Positions 24,313 through 32,132 of a DNA stretch of 37,994 bases are shown piece after piece (position 1 is the stretch's first letter; every line of letters begins with the position of its first letter). The translations under genes and the position numbers were made by a program. The notes under the pieces are model-generated. The model did not search any database. It was not told where the DNA came from and was given only the letters and a program-made list of their open reading frames with translations. The stretch is taken from positions 1-37,994 of the forward strand of contig CAZKUN010000070.1 in assembly GCA_964555935.1 (NCBI GenBank). Direction: 5' to 3'. This DNA is from CAZKUN01 sp964555935 (lineage in GTDB: Bacteria; Armatimonadota; Zipacnadia; Zipacnadales; VGFC01).

Positions 24313-25689
24313 ATGAATATCATCATCATCGTCAGCGACACGTTCCGCTACGACCACGTGACGTTCCACGGGAAGAAGACGCTGAAGACGCCGGAGCTCG
24401 ACGCGTTGGCCGCGAGTTCGGTGGTCTTCGACGAGGCGCATGTCTCGAGCTTCCCGACCATCCCGCATCGGACAGACATGGTCACCGGAACGTATGGCTT
24501 CCCGTTCTACGGCTGGCGTCCGCTGGAGCCGGGCCAGGTCACGCTTGCGGATCACTTGGCGGGGCACGGGTATATCAACCAGCTCATCGCCGACTGCCCG
24601 CACCTGATGAAGAACGAGTACAATTTCAGCCGCAACTTCCATGGGTTCCACTGGGTGCGCGGGCAGGAGGGCGATATTTCGTTCACGCGCGCGAACTACC
24701 CGATTCCCCAGCGGATGGCGCATGAGAAGACCCGCCTGAAGCCGATGACATGGGGCGAGCCGCTCGTGAATCTATCGGGATGGACCAACCGCGAGTGGAC
24801 GTGGGAGGGCGACCGATTCCCCGCGCAGACGGCGCTCTGCACGGAGAAGTGGCTCGAGGAGAACTACCAGGCCGAGAACTTCTTCCTGTGGGTGGATTTC
24901 TTCGATGTTCACGAGCCGTGGGACCCGCCGGAATACCTGGTCGACATGTACGACCCCGACTACGATGGCGACCCGATGCTCCACCCGAACTACGGCCACG
25001 CGACGACATACACGGACGCCGAGCTGCGGAACATGAACGCCCACTACAAGGCCGAGTGCACGCTCGTCAGCAAGTACATCGGTCGCGTCCTCCGCAAGAT
25101 CGAAGACCTGGGATTGCTGGAGAACTCGGCGGTGGTCTTCACGGCCGATCACGGCATGTACATCGGCGAGCACGACCGCGCGGGCAAGAGCAATCTCAGC
25201 GACGACGACGACCGCGGACCATGGCCGCTATACGAAGAGGTCAGCCACATCCCACTGGTTGTGAAGGCGCCGGGGTTTGAGCCGCGCCGCGTGCCAAAGG
25301 CACTGGTTCAGCCGGTGGACATCCTCCCCACCGTGCTCGATCTCGCGGGCGTGCCGGCTCCCGAGGGCGTGCATGGACACTCGATGGTGCCGCTGATGAA
25401 GGGCGAGGCGGAGTGGCCGCGTAAGGTCGCGTTCTCAAGTCAGGGACTGGCGCCACATCGCGCCGGCGCGCCGAAGACGACCATCCGCGACGAGAAGTGG
25501 ACGCTGATCATTGGCGGCAAAGAGGGCACCGGCCCGGAACTGTATGATGTGGAGGCCGACCCCAGTCAGCTCACCAACGTCATCGCGGACCATCCCGAGG
25601 TGGCCAAGTCATTGCACGCGGCCTTCCTGAATTGGCTCGCCGACGTCGGCGCGGACGCGGCGAAGATCGATGCGCTGAAAGACATGTAG
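24313..25689 (+). CDS. Sulfatase-like hydrolase with Thr at the nucleophile position
   Basis: The 458-residue protein has the alkaline phosphatase/sulfatase fold: the first metal strand IIIIVSDTFRYD (Asp9 and Asp14), the second metal site TADHG (Asp279-His280), and a C-terminal LYDVEADPSQLTN segment. In true sulfatases the signature C/S-x-P-x-R supplies formylglycine. Here the aligned segment is T-I-P-H-R (Thr49-Arg53), so formylglycine cannot form. A Thr nucleophile is what phosphodiesterases and phosphonate hydrolases of the superfamily use. There is no signal peptide, so it is probably cytoplasmic. The name sulfatase is therefore structural only; a phosphoester or phosphonate substrate is an inference. 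Confidence 0.8.
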   Translation: MNIIIIVSDTFRYDHVTFHGKKTLKTPELDALAASSVVFDEAHVSSFPTIPHRTDMVTGTYGFPFYGWRPLEPGQVTLADHLAGHGYINQLIADCPHLMKNEYNFSRNFHGFHWVRGQEGDISFTRANYPIPQRMAHEKTRLKPMTWGEPLVNLSGWTNREWTWEGDRFPAQTALCTEKWLEENYQAENFFLWVDFFDVHEPWDPPEYLVDMYDPDYDGDPMLHPNYGHATTYTDAELRNMNAHYKAECTLVSKYIGRVLRKIEDLGLLENSAVVFTADHGMYIGEHDRAGKSNLSDDDDRGPWPLYEEVSHIPLVVKAPGFEPRRVPKALVQPVDILPTVLDLAGVPAPEGVHGHSMVPLMKGEAEWPRKVAFSSQGLAPHRAGAPKTTIRDEKWTLIIGGKEGTGPELYDVEADPSQLTNVIADHPEVAKSLHAAFLNWLADVGADAAKIDALKDM

Positions 25690-25713
25690 GCAGGTCACCA
25701 TCGGAGGATTACC

Positions 25714-26058
25714 ATGTTCGCGGTGAACACAGACACCATTCCCGGCTACAAGATCACGCAAGTGCTCGGCATCGTGCGAGGCAACACGGTTCGCGCGAAG
25801 CATGTTGGCAAGGACATTGTCGCGGGGCTGAAGAGCATCGTCGGCGGCGAGATATCCGAGTACACTGAGTTGCTGTCAGATGCCCGAGAGCAGGCCCTTA
25901 CTCGGATGGTCGAGCACGCCCAGCAGCTAGGGGCGCACGGCGTGGTCAACGTGCGGTTCGTGACCAGCATGGTCTCGCAACAGATGTCAGAGATCCTCGC
26001 TTACGGCACGGCCGTGGTCGTCGATGCCGAAGCGCCTGAGTCGCCGCCGGTCGCCTGA
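25714..26058 (+). CDS. YbjQ/UPF0145 family protein
   Basis: The 114-residue protein shows the family pattern: VRAKHVGKDIVAGLKSIVGG, then a YTELLSDAREQALTRM helix and GAHGVVNVRF. YbjQ proteins form a homopentameric barrel and are annotated as possible heavy-metal binders, though their role is unproven. GGAGG at 25704-25708 sets the ATG at 25714. It follows the sulfatase-like gene by 24 bases and precedes the broken epimerase, so it could be co-transcribed with either. No membrane segment is present. Confidence 0.88.
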   Translation: MFAVNTDTIPGYKITQVLGIVRGNTVRAKHVGKDIVAGLKSIVGGEISEYTELLSDAREQALTRMVEHAQQLGAHGVVNVRFVTSMVSQQMSEILAYGTAVVVDAEAPESPPVA

Positions 26059-26137
26059 TCCGCAACGCCAGGGGAGCGGCGCGCGCCACCACGGCGTTAT
26101 TGCCCAGAGAACCAACCACGCAGGAGGCTGTCTACAC

Positions 26138-27091
26138 ATGAATCCACGAGCAGTCGTGGCGGGCGGAGCCGGCTTCATCGGCCATCATTTCGTGAATCTG
26201 CTGAAGTCGGAGGGGTACGACATCGTCATCGTCGATAACCTCGCCACCGGCACGCGGCGTAACGTCAGTGACCTCGTGGTTCTGGATCACTGCGAGTTCG
26301 TCCACGCCGACGTATCCCATGGCATCGAGATCGCCGGACCGGTCGATTACGTTGTCAACCTCGCTTGCCCGGCGAGTCCCGTTGACTTCGAGCGGATTCC
26401 GATTGAGATCATGAACGTATGCTCGCAGGGATCGCAGGCGCTGCTCGAACTCGCGCTCCACAAGGGCGCGCGGTACGTCTAGGCGTCGACGTCTGAGATT
26501 TACGGCGATCCCGAGGTCCATCCGCAGTCGGAGGACTACACGGGCAACGTCAACATCACGGGCCCGCGGTCCGTCTACGACGAGGGCAAGCGGTATGCGG
26601 AAGCGCTCATCTTCGCGTACCATCGCAAGTACCGCGTCCCGGTCGGCGTGGCGCGGATCTTCAACACGTACGGCCCGCGCATGCGTCCCGACGACGGTCG
26701 CGTCGTCTCGAACTTCTGCGTTCAGGCCCTGACGGGGGAGCCGCTGACGATCTATGGCGATGGCCAGCAGACGCGGAGTTTCTGCTACGCTGAGGACCTC
26801 GTTCGCGGGCTCCACGCGCTGATGCTGTCTGACGAGACGGGGCCGATCAACCTGGGCAATCCGAGCGAGTACACGATTGCGGAGTTGGTCGAGAAGATCT
26901 CGTCGGTGATGGGTACGCCGGTTGAGACCGTCAAGGTCCCTCTGCTCCACGTCGACGATCCGAAGCGGCGCCGCCCGAACATCACGCGGGCCAAGGAACT
27001 GCTCGGATGGGAGCCCCGGATCAGCCTCGAGGAAGGGCTCGCGCCGACGGTGGAGTGGTTCAGGTCTGAACTCGCCGCCCGCGACGCGTAA
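26138..27091 (+). pseudogene. UDP-glucuronate decarboxylase-like epimerase, interrupted by TAG
   Basis: The full frame would be 317 residues, the normal size for UXS-type short-chain dehydrogenases that make UDP-xylose. It has GGAGFIG (9-15), STSEIYGDP (117-125), the catalytic pair Tyr147 and Lys151 in YDEGK, and RSFCYAEDL near residue 210. Codon 115 is TAG (26480-26482) at the usual RFVxASTS position; both sides are in the same frame and fully conserved. Other genes here (argC, argB) end in TAG, so recoding is unlikely. Either a recent nonsense mutation (for example TTG to TAG) or a sequence error is the best reading. A restart at a GTG at 26648 would lack the catalytic site. CAGGAGG precedes the ATG. 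Confidence 0.8.
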
Positions 27092-27103
27092 GGTAACTCA
27101 ACA

Positions 27104-27145
27104 CTCCCTCGGAGCGTCTGTATCAGCAGACGCCACCCGAGGGAG
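27104..27145 (+). promoter_or_regulatory. Two-part hairpin that covers the ribosome site of the next gene
   Basis: CTCCCTCGG (27104-27112) pairs with CCGAGGGAG (27137-27145), and inside it GCGTCTG (27114-27120) pairs with CAGACGC (27127-27133) around TATCAG. The 3' arm contains the GGGAGG used as Shine-Dalgarno for the ATG at 27154. It could act as a translational switch, or as an incomplete terminator after the epimerase; there is no T run. Confidence 0.5.
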
Positions 27146-27153
27146 GGCTCGCC

Positions 27154-27672
27154 ATGCGCCGACTTATCCCCATTGCCTCACTTCTGATTGCCTTCAGCGC
27201 GGCCGTCGCACAGGAAGACAGTCCCCCACTCCTCGCCGATCTCGCGAAGCTGAATCTGCATGTAGTGAAGGCGGAGATGGTCGAGGAACTCCGCACGGTC
27301 GACATGGGCGGCGAGACGGTCATCGCGCCGACGGGAGACAACGTGCTGGTGGTTGTGACGCTGGAGGGCCTCGTCGAGCAGCCGTGGCGCTTGACCCTCG
27401 CGACCGACAGCTTCACCGCGATCTACGAATTCCTGGACCTGCCGGACGACGACATGCTGAGCGTCGGACTCCGCCGCTCGAGCGGCATCACCGGCTGGAA
27501 GGACCGTTGGCTCCTCAAGCCGGATCAGGGCAACATCCAGTCGACCGCGTTCCTCCGCGACCCCGGCCCCATCACCATCAAGGCCGCCTTCATCATCCCC
27601 GATGACGTAGACACGTTCTCTGTCCGCGTGCCGACTGTTGCGGAGGGTGAGGCGGAAGTGATCGGCGGCTGA
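27154..27672 (+). CDS. Secreted protein of unknown function
   Basis: The 172-residue product has a signal peptide (MRRLIPIASLLIAFSAAVAQ, cleavage expected after VAQ or VA). The mature part is all short beta strands and charged turns, with VLVVVTLEGLVEQPWRLTLA and PITIKAAFIIPDDVDTFSV. It resembles an immunoglobulin-like or DUF4352-like soluble domain, but I do not recognise the family. The ATG is placed by GGGAGGG at 27141-27147, which is buried in the hairpin above it. A small GC stem (27730-27735 with 27742-27747) follows the gene and may end its transcript. Confidence 0.6.
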   Translation: MRRLIPIASLLIAFSAAVAQEDSPPLLADLAKLNLHVVKAEMVEELRTVDMGGETVIAPTGDNVLVVVTLEGLVEQPWRLTLATDSFTAIYEFLDLPDDDMLSVGLRRSSGITGWKDRWLLKPDQGNIQSTAFLRDPGPITIKAAFIIPDDVDTFSVRVPTVAEGEAEVIGG

Positions 27673-27783
27673 GCATCACCTCCTCCCCATGAAGGCCGTC
27701 TCCTCTCCCCCGTCGAGTCACGGTGTTTGGCGGGGGAATTGCCCCGCGTCATCTCCGCAAGCATGCGTTAGGAGCCATTGGGC

Positions 27784-27963
27784 ATGAGTCTGACACATCG
27801 GAAGCGTATCCAGCGCTTGATGCATTACCAGACGGTCGACCGCGGGATCCATTGGGACTTCGGATTCCTGAGCGAGACGATGGATCGGTGGGGCCAGGAG
27901 GGCCTGCCGGAGGATGTGTATGGCGCCGATGTCGAGAAGATCGACGCGCTGTGGGGCATGTGA
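27784..27963 (+). pseudogene. 5' fragment of a second URO-D-like gene
   Basis: The first 47 codons match the start of the gene at 30859 almost exactly: SLTHRKR, then RLMHYQTVDRGIHWDFGFLS. Of about nine base differences, seven are silent, so both copies were once under protein-level selection. After DVYG the sequence diverges and stops at TGA (27961-27963), giving 59 residues where the intact protein has 401. The end of this fragment is only 9 bases from the end of the minus-strand cassette. It keeps an AGGAG upstream and could be translated, but no URO-D core remains. Confidence 0.75.
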
Positions 27964-27972
27964 CGACTCCGG

Positions 27973-29109
27973 CTACCTCAGAATGCTGAAGCCCGTCGAG
28001 TCCCACACCTGCTCTGGGTCGGGCTCCCACTTCCGTCGGCTGTCGGGGTCATCGATGCCAGGCAGCACGAGTTCGCCGAGTGTCACCTCCCCCACGAGCC
28101 GCTCGTCCCCGCGCCGGATCGCCACCTCGACCGTTTCCCCCGGCATGTGAGATTCCAGCGCGGCCCTCATCCCGACCTCCCGCAGAGCCGCCCCTTCAAT
28201 GGACTCGATGACATCGCCGACGGCCAGGTTAGCGAGTTCCGCGGGGCTATCCACCCCCAGACCGGCAACCAGACAGGGCTGCTCCCCCTCCGGCCCGAGT
28301 CGCAGGCTGACGCCGAGGTAGGGCCGTAGGATGCGCGACGCATTCGGCACCCAATCGCGCGTGGCCACTGCTCCCTCGACCTCCAACGGGCCCATGAGGA
28401 CCCGCTCGATAGAGGGCCAGAGCACCGACATCAGTCGCGCCCGGATGATGCCGGCATCACCAGGCGTACAGCCACACACAACGGCGAACACGTCGCCATT
28501 GGCGTTGACGACCGGGGCGCCCTGCAGTCCGGGCAAAAGGGGTATGTCAAGCTCGATCATGCCCTCGTCAACGTAGGAGTAGCCGCGGGCCAGCGCGCCG
28601 CCCACATCGACGGCCCTCACGGCGCCATGCAGGACGACGCGCCTGGCTCCGCCGTCGGCGGTGTGGCCTACGACCAACACCTCCTCACCGGCTGCCGGGC
28701 TGTAGTCGGGGTCGAGCAGTACCGTCGTATCGACCGGGTCGCCGGCCAGGCGCAGAACGGCGAGGTCAAGCCACCAGTCCGTCCCCGACATCCACCCGAC
28801 GACGCTGATGTCCGCGCCACGGTCGAAGGAGAGTGGGTCGATCAGGGGCGCGTGCAGACTCACCGTCCGTCTCCCGGCCGCTCGACTGCCGACTGTGACG
28901 GCATACTGCCCGCCCGGAAGGTAGAACCCAGTCGCTGTGTCCCACGCGGGGTTGATCTTCGTGTCGGCGGCCAGTCCGAAGCCCGTGGCGCCCACCCACC
29001 AGATCGCCTGGTCGGCGACGGGGCGCCAGTCCACTTGGCTGTCGCCCAGGCCGGCCGCACACGCCGCCCCCATGCAAACCAGTGCCGCGACCCGCCACGG
29101 CCGCCTCAC
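27973..29109 (-). CDS. Secreted trypsin-like/PDZ protein lacking the catalytic Ser (pseudoprotease)
   Basis: The 378-residue product, read from GTG at 29109, starts with MRRPWRVAALVCMGAACAAG, a signal peptide. Residues about 35-230 follow the HtrA-type chymotrypsin fold, with DLAVLRL (Asp115 onward) in the Asp position. The catalytic GNSGGP loop, however, reads GLQGAP (194-199), putting Gln where Ser belongs, and the His strand lacks TNxHV. Residues about 270-355 form a PDZ domain (LRPYLGVSL to VEVAIRRGD). It would therefore bind, not cut, a partner in the periplasm. A start at 29151 is possible but overlaps the upstream gene and lengthens the signal. It lies 13 bases after its paralogue. Confidence 0.7.
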   Translation of the reverse strand: MRRPWRVAALVCMGAACAAGLGDSQVDWRPVADQAIWWVGATGFGLAADTKINPAWDTATGFYLPGGQYAVTVGSRAAGRRTVSLHAPLIDPLSFDRGADISVVGWMSGTDWWLDLAVLRLAGDPVDTTVLLDPDYSPAAGEEVLVVGHTADGGARRVVLHGAVRAVDVGGALARGYSYVDEGMIELDIPLLPGLQGAPVVNANGDVFAVVCGCTPGDAGIIRARLMSVLWPSIERVLMGPLEVEGAVATRDWVPNASRILRPYLGVSLRLGPEGEQPCLVAGLGVDSPAELANLAVGDVIESIEGAALREVGMRAALESHMPGETVEVAIRRGDERLVGEVTLGELVLPGIDDPDSRRKWEPDPEQVWDSTGFSILR

Positions 29110-29122
29110 AGCACCCGACAGA

Positions 29123-30133
29123 CTACCACAGGACCGGATCCGCCGTGCCATCCCGCTCGGCCTCCTCTCGCACACGTCTCAGCTTCAGGGTCGGGTCCAC
29201 CGCGAGGGAGAAGCGGATCTCGACCGGCTCACCATCGCGCTCTACCACGAGCGCCATGGCATCGCCGGGGCGGCAGCGCCCCGTGAAGTCGATGAAATCC
29301 AGGAACTGCGGCGGCGGGCCCCCGTTCACCGAGAGCAAAACGTCACCGTCTCGGAGTCCCGCAACGGCGGCAGGACTGCCCGTCTCCACACGCTGGATCC
29401 TGCACTCCCCACCCGTCTGCGTGCCCGCCGCGTCGGTGTGTCGGATCGCTCGGGTGCGGAACCCGGCCCGGCCATGCAGGACTTCACCGGCGACCTCAGT
29501 CACCTCGTCGATGGCGGGGCGCAACACCGACATCAGGACGACGCGAGAGAGCTCCGGGTAGTAGTGGACGCCCCCGACATACTGGCCAACCACCATCCCC
29601 CGACGGTCGACCACGGGCGCCCCCCTCAGCGACGCGTCAAAGGGGACGTCGATCTCGAAGACGCCCAGGGGCCAGTACATGGTTGCGCCGGTGGTGCCCC
29701 CGTATGTGGCCGGGTCCGAGACCACGGCCGACCGCCATTCCGTTGGGCCTGCGCCCGGGCATCCGACGATCCACACGGGGTCGCCGTATTCAGGTCCGTA
29801 GTCCCAATCTACGGCCGGGCCTGTGCCTAACGAGTCCGGGGCTCGGGCGAGCAGAACCCCGGTCCATAACTCGTAGCCGTGGACTTCTCCTGGCACGTAC
29901 GCGCCACCGGCCGTCCGCAACTCCACCTCGCCCATTCCCGTGCCGACCGACGCGACTCGCGCGAGCACCATCCCCGCGTCGCCGAGCACGAACGCGGCGC
30001 CCGTGTCTGACGGTTGCCCACCCTCACGATGGACCACGATTTGGGGAGGGAACGCGGGCGGCGTCAGCGTGGCAGCGTCCGGCTGCGCCGCCACGCCGCC
30101 GCACGGCGCCACGAGAGCAAGAGACAGACACAC
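29123..30133 (-). CDS. Second trypsin-like/PDZ pseudoprotease, start region probably frameshifted
   Basis: The frame gives 336 residues with a trypsin-like barrel and a PDZ domain (IQRVETGSPAAVAGLRDGDV). The Ser loop reads SLRGAP (168-173) with Arg at the serine position; the His and Asp positions are also lost. As written the start is GTG at 30133, giving a signal sequence with no basic n-region (MCLSLALVAP). If the G8 tract at 30152-30159 had seven Gs, a GTG at 30173 overlapping the upstream stop (GTGA) would yield MSRDSGGLPLRFLVCLSLAL, a textbook signal peptide. It is a divergent paralogue of the next gene. Confidence 0.65.
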   Translation of the reverse strand: MCLSLALVAPCGGVAAQPDAATLTPPAFPPQIVVHREGGQPSDTGAAFVLGDAGMVLARVASVGTGMGEVELRTAGGAYVPGEVHGYELWTGVLLARAPDSLGTGPAVDWDYGPEYGDPVWIVGCPGAGPTEWRSAVVSDPATYGGTTGATMYWPLGVFEIDVPFDASLRGAPVVDRRGMVVGQYVGGVHYYPELSRVVLMSVLRPAIDEVTEVAGEVLHGRAGFRTRAIRHTDAAGTQTGGECRIQRVETGSPAAVAGLRDGDVLLSVNGGPPPQFLDFIDFTGRCRPGDAMALVVERDGEPVEIRFSLAVDPTLKLRRVREEAERDGTADPVLW

Positions 30134-30151
30134 GAGAAACCGGAGGGGCAG

Positions 30152-30159
30152 CCCCCCCC
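30152..30159. other. Homopolymer of eight C/G at a start region
   Basis: Eight consecutive Cs on the plus strand (Gs in the coding sense) lie between the overlapping GTG start at 30173 and the body of the minus-strand pseudoprotease gene. Seven or ten would put the GTG in frame, eight does not. Such tracts mutate by slippage and are also a classic site of sequencing error. Confidence 0.6.
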
Positions 30160-30169
30160 GAGTCGCGGC

Positions 30170-30655
30170 TCACCACGAGCACTCAAGGAAGTCGGTGAGA
30201 ACGTAGCTGTCATCTCCCGACCCTCCCCAGTCTCCATCGCAGATGTCTTTGTCTTCCAGTTTGTACTTGACGAGGACATTGCCCGTCTCACTTTCCTCGC
30301 AGGCGAAGCAGTCGCGGCGCCAGAGCGCCCCACCCTCGTGATCATCCACGACGGTGACATGCTCCGATGTTATGCAAGTCATCCTGGTGATCTCGATCTC
30401 GTCCGTCAGCGTGCAATTGGGCTGGGAGGGCGGGGGGTGCATCCCGCGATCCTTGTCTCCTCCCGAGACCCCAGTGTCTTTCTCCCCGCCACAGCCATGG
30501 CCACACGCTGCATCCTCGGCCGTGCTCGAGATGTTGATTGGGTCACCCCACGTCAGAGTAAAGTCGCAATGCGTTCCCCCACAGGCTGCGAACGATACTG
30601 ACGACAAAAGCACCAGTGATACAGCCACTATCAAGTAGATCCACACATATTGCAT
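30170..30655 (-). CDS. Cysteine-rich secreted protein
   Basis: The 161-residue protein has a signal peptide (about 1-23, a long hydrophobic run ending SVSFA). The mature part has ten cysteines at 25, 30, 51, 55, 81, 94, 116, 119, 139 and 159, an even number fit for five disulfides, with CGGTHC and CFAC pairs. His-containing stretches (ACGHGCGG) might also bind metal. No known family is recognised. The base composition is lower in GC than its neighbours, which suggests recent acquisition. Its TGA overlaps a GTG of the downstream pseudoprotease gene, so three exported proteins form one minus-strand unit. Confidence 0.65.
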   Translation of the reverse strand: MQYVWIYLIVAVSLVLLSSVSFAACGGTHCDFTLTWGDPINISSTAEDAACGHGCGGEKDTGVSGGDKDRGMHPPPSQPNCTLTDEIEITRMTCITSEHVTVVDDHEGGALWRRDCFACEESETGNVLVKYKLEDKDICDGDWGGSGDDSYVLTDFLECSW

Positions 30656-30858
30656 AGCTTACACTCATCTCTTCCTGCTAGAATGTCACAATATTCCCCC
30701 ACCCCAAACAGCATGCCTGCAGGTGCTGGTGTGATCTATGTCACATATGCCAACCGAGATGCTGCTGTGCGCCAAGCACAGTCTGAAGGCCTCCCCCATG
30801 CCTTCGTCGAACCTCGTCCCGTCTGCCCTTCACACGCTGCTGACAGGAGCTGCCACGC

Positions 30859-32064
30859 ATGAGTCTGACACACCGGAAGCGTTTCCAGCGCTTGATGCAT
30901 TACCAGACGGTCGACCGCGGGATCCACTGGGACTTTGGATTCCTGAGCGAAACGATGGATCGATGGAGCCAGGAGGGCCTGCCGGAGGATGTCTACGGCG
31001 AGGACGCCGGCGGCCGGATGGTCCGGATCAGCAACCACTTCGGCGTCGATCCCACGATGCACGTGCCGGCCCACATCAACCTCCACCCCGGCTTCCCATA
31101 CGAGGTGGTCGAGGAGCGGGAGCGGACGATTCTCCACCGCGACGGGAACGGCTGCATCGTCGAGGAGGCCAGGGAAGGCCAGGCCACCATTCCGCACGTG
31201 GTCGAGCAGGGACTGAAGAGCCGGGCGGACTGGGAGGAGAAGTACAAGCCGAAACTCGACGCGGCCGATCCCGTGCGGCATGAGCACGACTTCGCCGCGA
31301 TGGCGAAGCAATACAACGAGGCTGACGTTCCGGTCATCATCAACTCGGGCTCGTACATGGGCTGGATCCGCAACTGGGTCGGCGCCGCCGAGATCGGGAT
31401 GATGTGCTACGACGATCCCAACCTTGTGAGCGAGATGGTCAACACGCTGTGTGATATGTTCATCGCGGTGCTCGAGCCCGCGCTGCACCACGTTGAGGTG
31501 GACCTCGCGTGGGGCTGGGAGGACATCTGCTTCAACACCGGCCCGCTGGTCGGCCCGAACCTCTGGAGGGACATCGTCGCCGAGCCGCAGAAGCGCGTGT
31601 TCGACTGCATCCGCAACCACGGCGTCGATATCATCCTCACCGACTGCGACGGGAACATCTTCGCGCTGCAGCCGCTGTGGCTGGAACTCGGTCTCAATGG
31701 CGCGTTCCCATGCGAGGTGAACGGGAACTCCGACCCGATCGAAGTGCGCAAGGAGTTCGGTCGGAACGTCCTGATCTTCGGCGGCGTGAATAAGCAGAAG
31801 ATGGCGAGCAAGGAAGATGTGCTGCAAGAGCTGCTGCGCCTGTCACCACTCCTTGAGGACGGCGGATTCATCCCGTTCTGCGACCACCGCGTGCCCGAGT
31901 ACGTGCCGTATGACGCCTACTGCTACTACGAGCGCGAGAAGCTGGCGATGCTCGGATTCAGCAACGCCGAGGTCGCCGAGATCGAGTGTCTCAAGAACAT
32001 CAGGGCGACGCAGACGTCTGTCTTCACGAAGGACATCGGCGGCGTCGCCAGACCCGCTCTGTAG
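30859..32064 (+). CDS. Uroporphyrinogen decarboxylase-like (URO-D domain) protein, long form
   Basis: The 401-residue protein is a URO-D/methyltransferase superfamily member distinct from the one at 21580. It has an N-terminal SLTHRKRFQRLMHYQTVDR, WGWEDICFNTGP, DIILTDCDGN and a C-terminal PFCDHRVPEYVPYDAYCYY, a tail typical of a subfamily common in Planctomycetota and Armatimonadota. It is not expected to make coproporphyrinogen; a role in methyl transfer or in decarboxylation of a sugar-derived compound is only inferred. AGGAG at 30845-30849 precedes the ATG. Its 5' end is copied at 27784. A long perfect stem follows the stop. Confidence 0.82.
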   Translation: MSLTHRKRFQRLMHYQTVDRGIHWDFGFLSETMDRWSQEGLPEDVYGEDAGGRMVRISNHFGVDPTMHVPAHINLHPGFPYEVVEERERTILHRDGNGCIVEEAREGQATIPHVVEQGLKSRADWEEKYKPKLDAADPVRHEHDFAAMAKQYNEADVPVIINSGSYMGWIRNWVGAAEIGMMCYDDPNLVSEMVNTLCDMFIAVLEPALHHVEVDLAWGWEDICFNTGPLVGPNLWRDIVAEPQKRVFDCIRNHGVDIILTDCDGNIFALQPLWLELGLNGAFPCEVNGNSDPIEVRKEFGRNVLIFGGVNKQKMASKEDVLQELLRLSPLLEDGGFIPFCDHRVPEYVPYDAYCYYEREKLAMLGFSNAEVAEIECLKNIRATQTSVFTKDIGGVARPAL

Positions 32065-32076
32065 ACCATCGCCCCC

Positions 32077-32107
32077 TTACCCCCTCTCCTAGACGGAGAG
32101 GGGGTAA
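32077..32107 (+). terminator. Strong stem-loop after the URO-D gene
   Basis: TTACCCCCTCTCC (32077-32089) pairs perfectly with 32095-32107 around TAGAC, a 13-bp stem. It stands between the URO-D stop and the CocE-type gene. No T run follows (it is followed by CTACAAC), so it may be a message-stabilising or Rho-assisted structure rather than a simple intrinsic terminator. Confidence 0.6.
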
Positions 32108-32132
32108 CTACAACTGCTGAAAGGCAACCCGA

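Noticed and set aside
26480..26482. Pyrrolysine or amber suppression at the in-frame TAG
   Set aside because: TAG terminates argC, argB and other genes in this window, and no pyrrolysine insertion element or pyl gene is visible.
27784..27963. A genuine small gene sharing a start with URO-D
   Set aside because: The match to the 5' end of the gene at 30859 breaks off abruptly and leaves no barrel; silent-site differences point to a former full-length gene.
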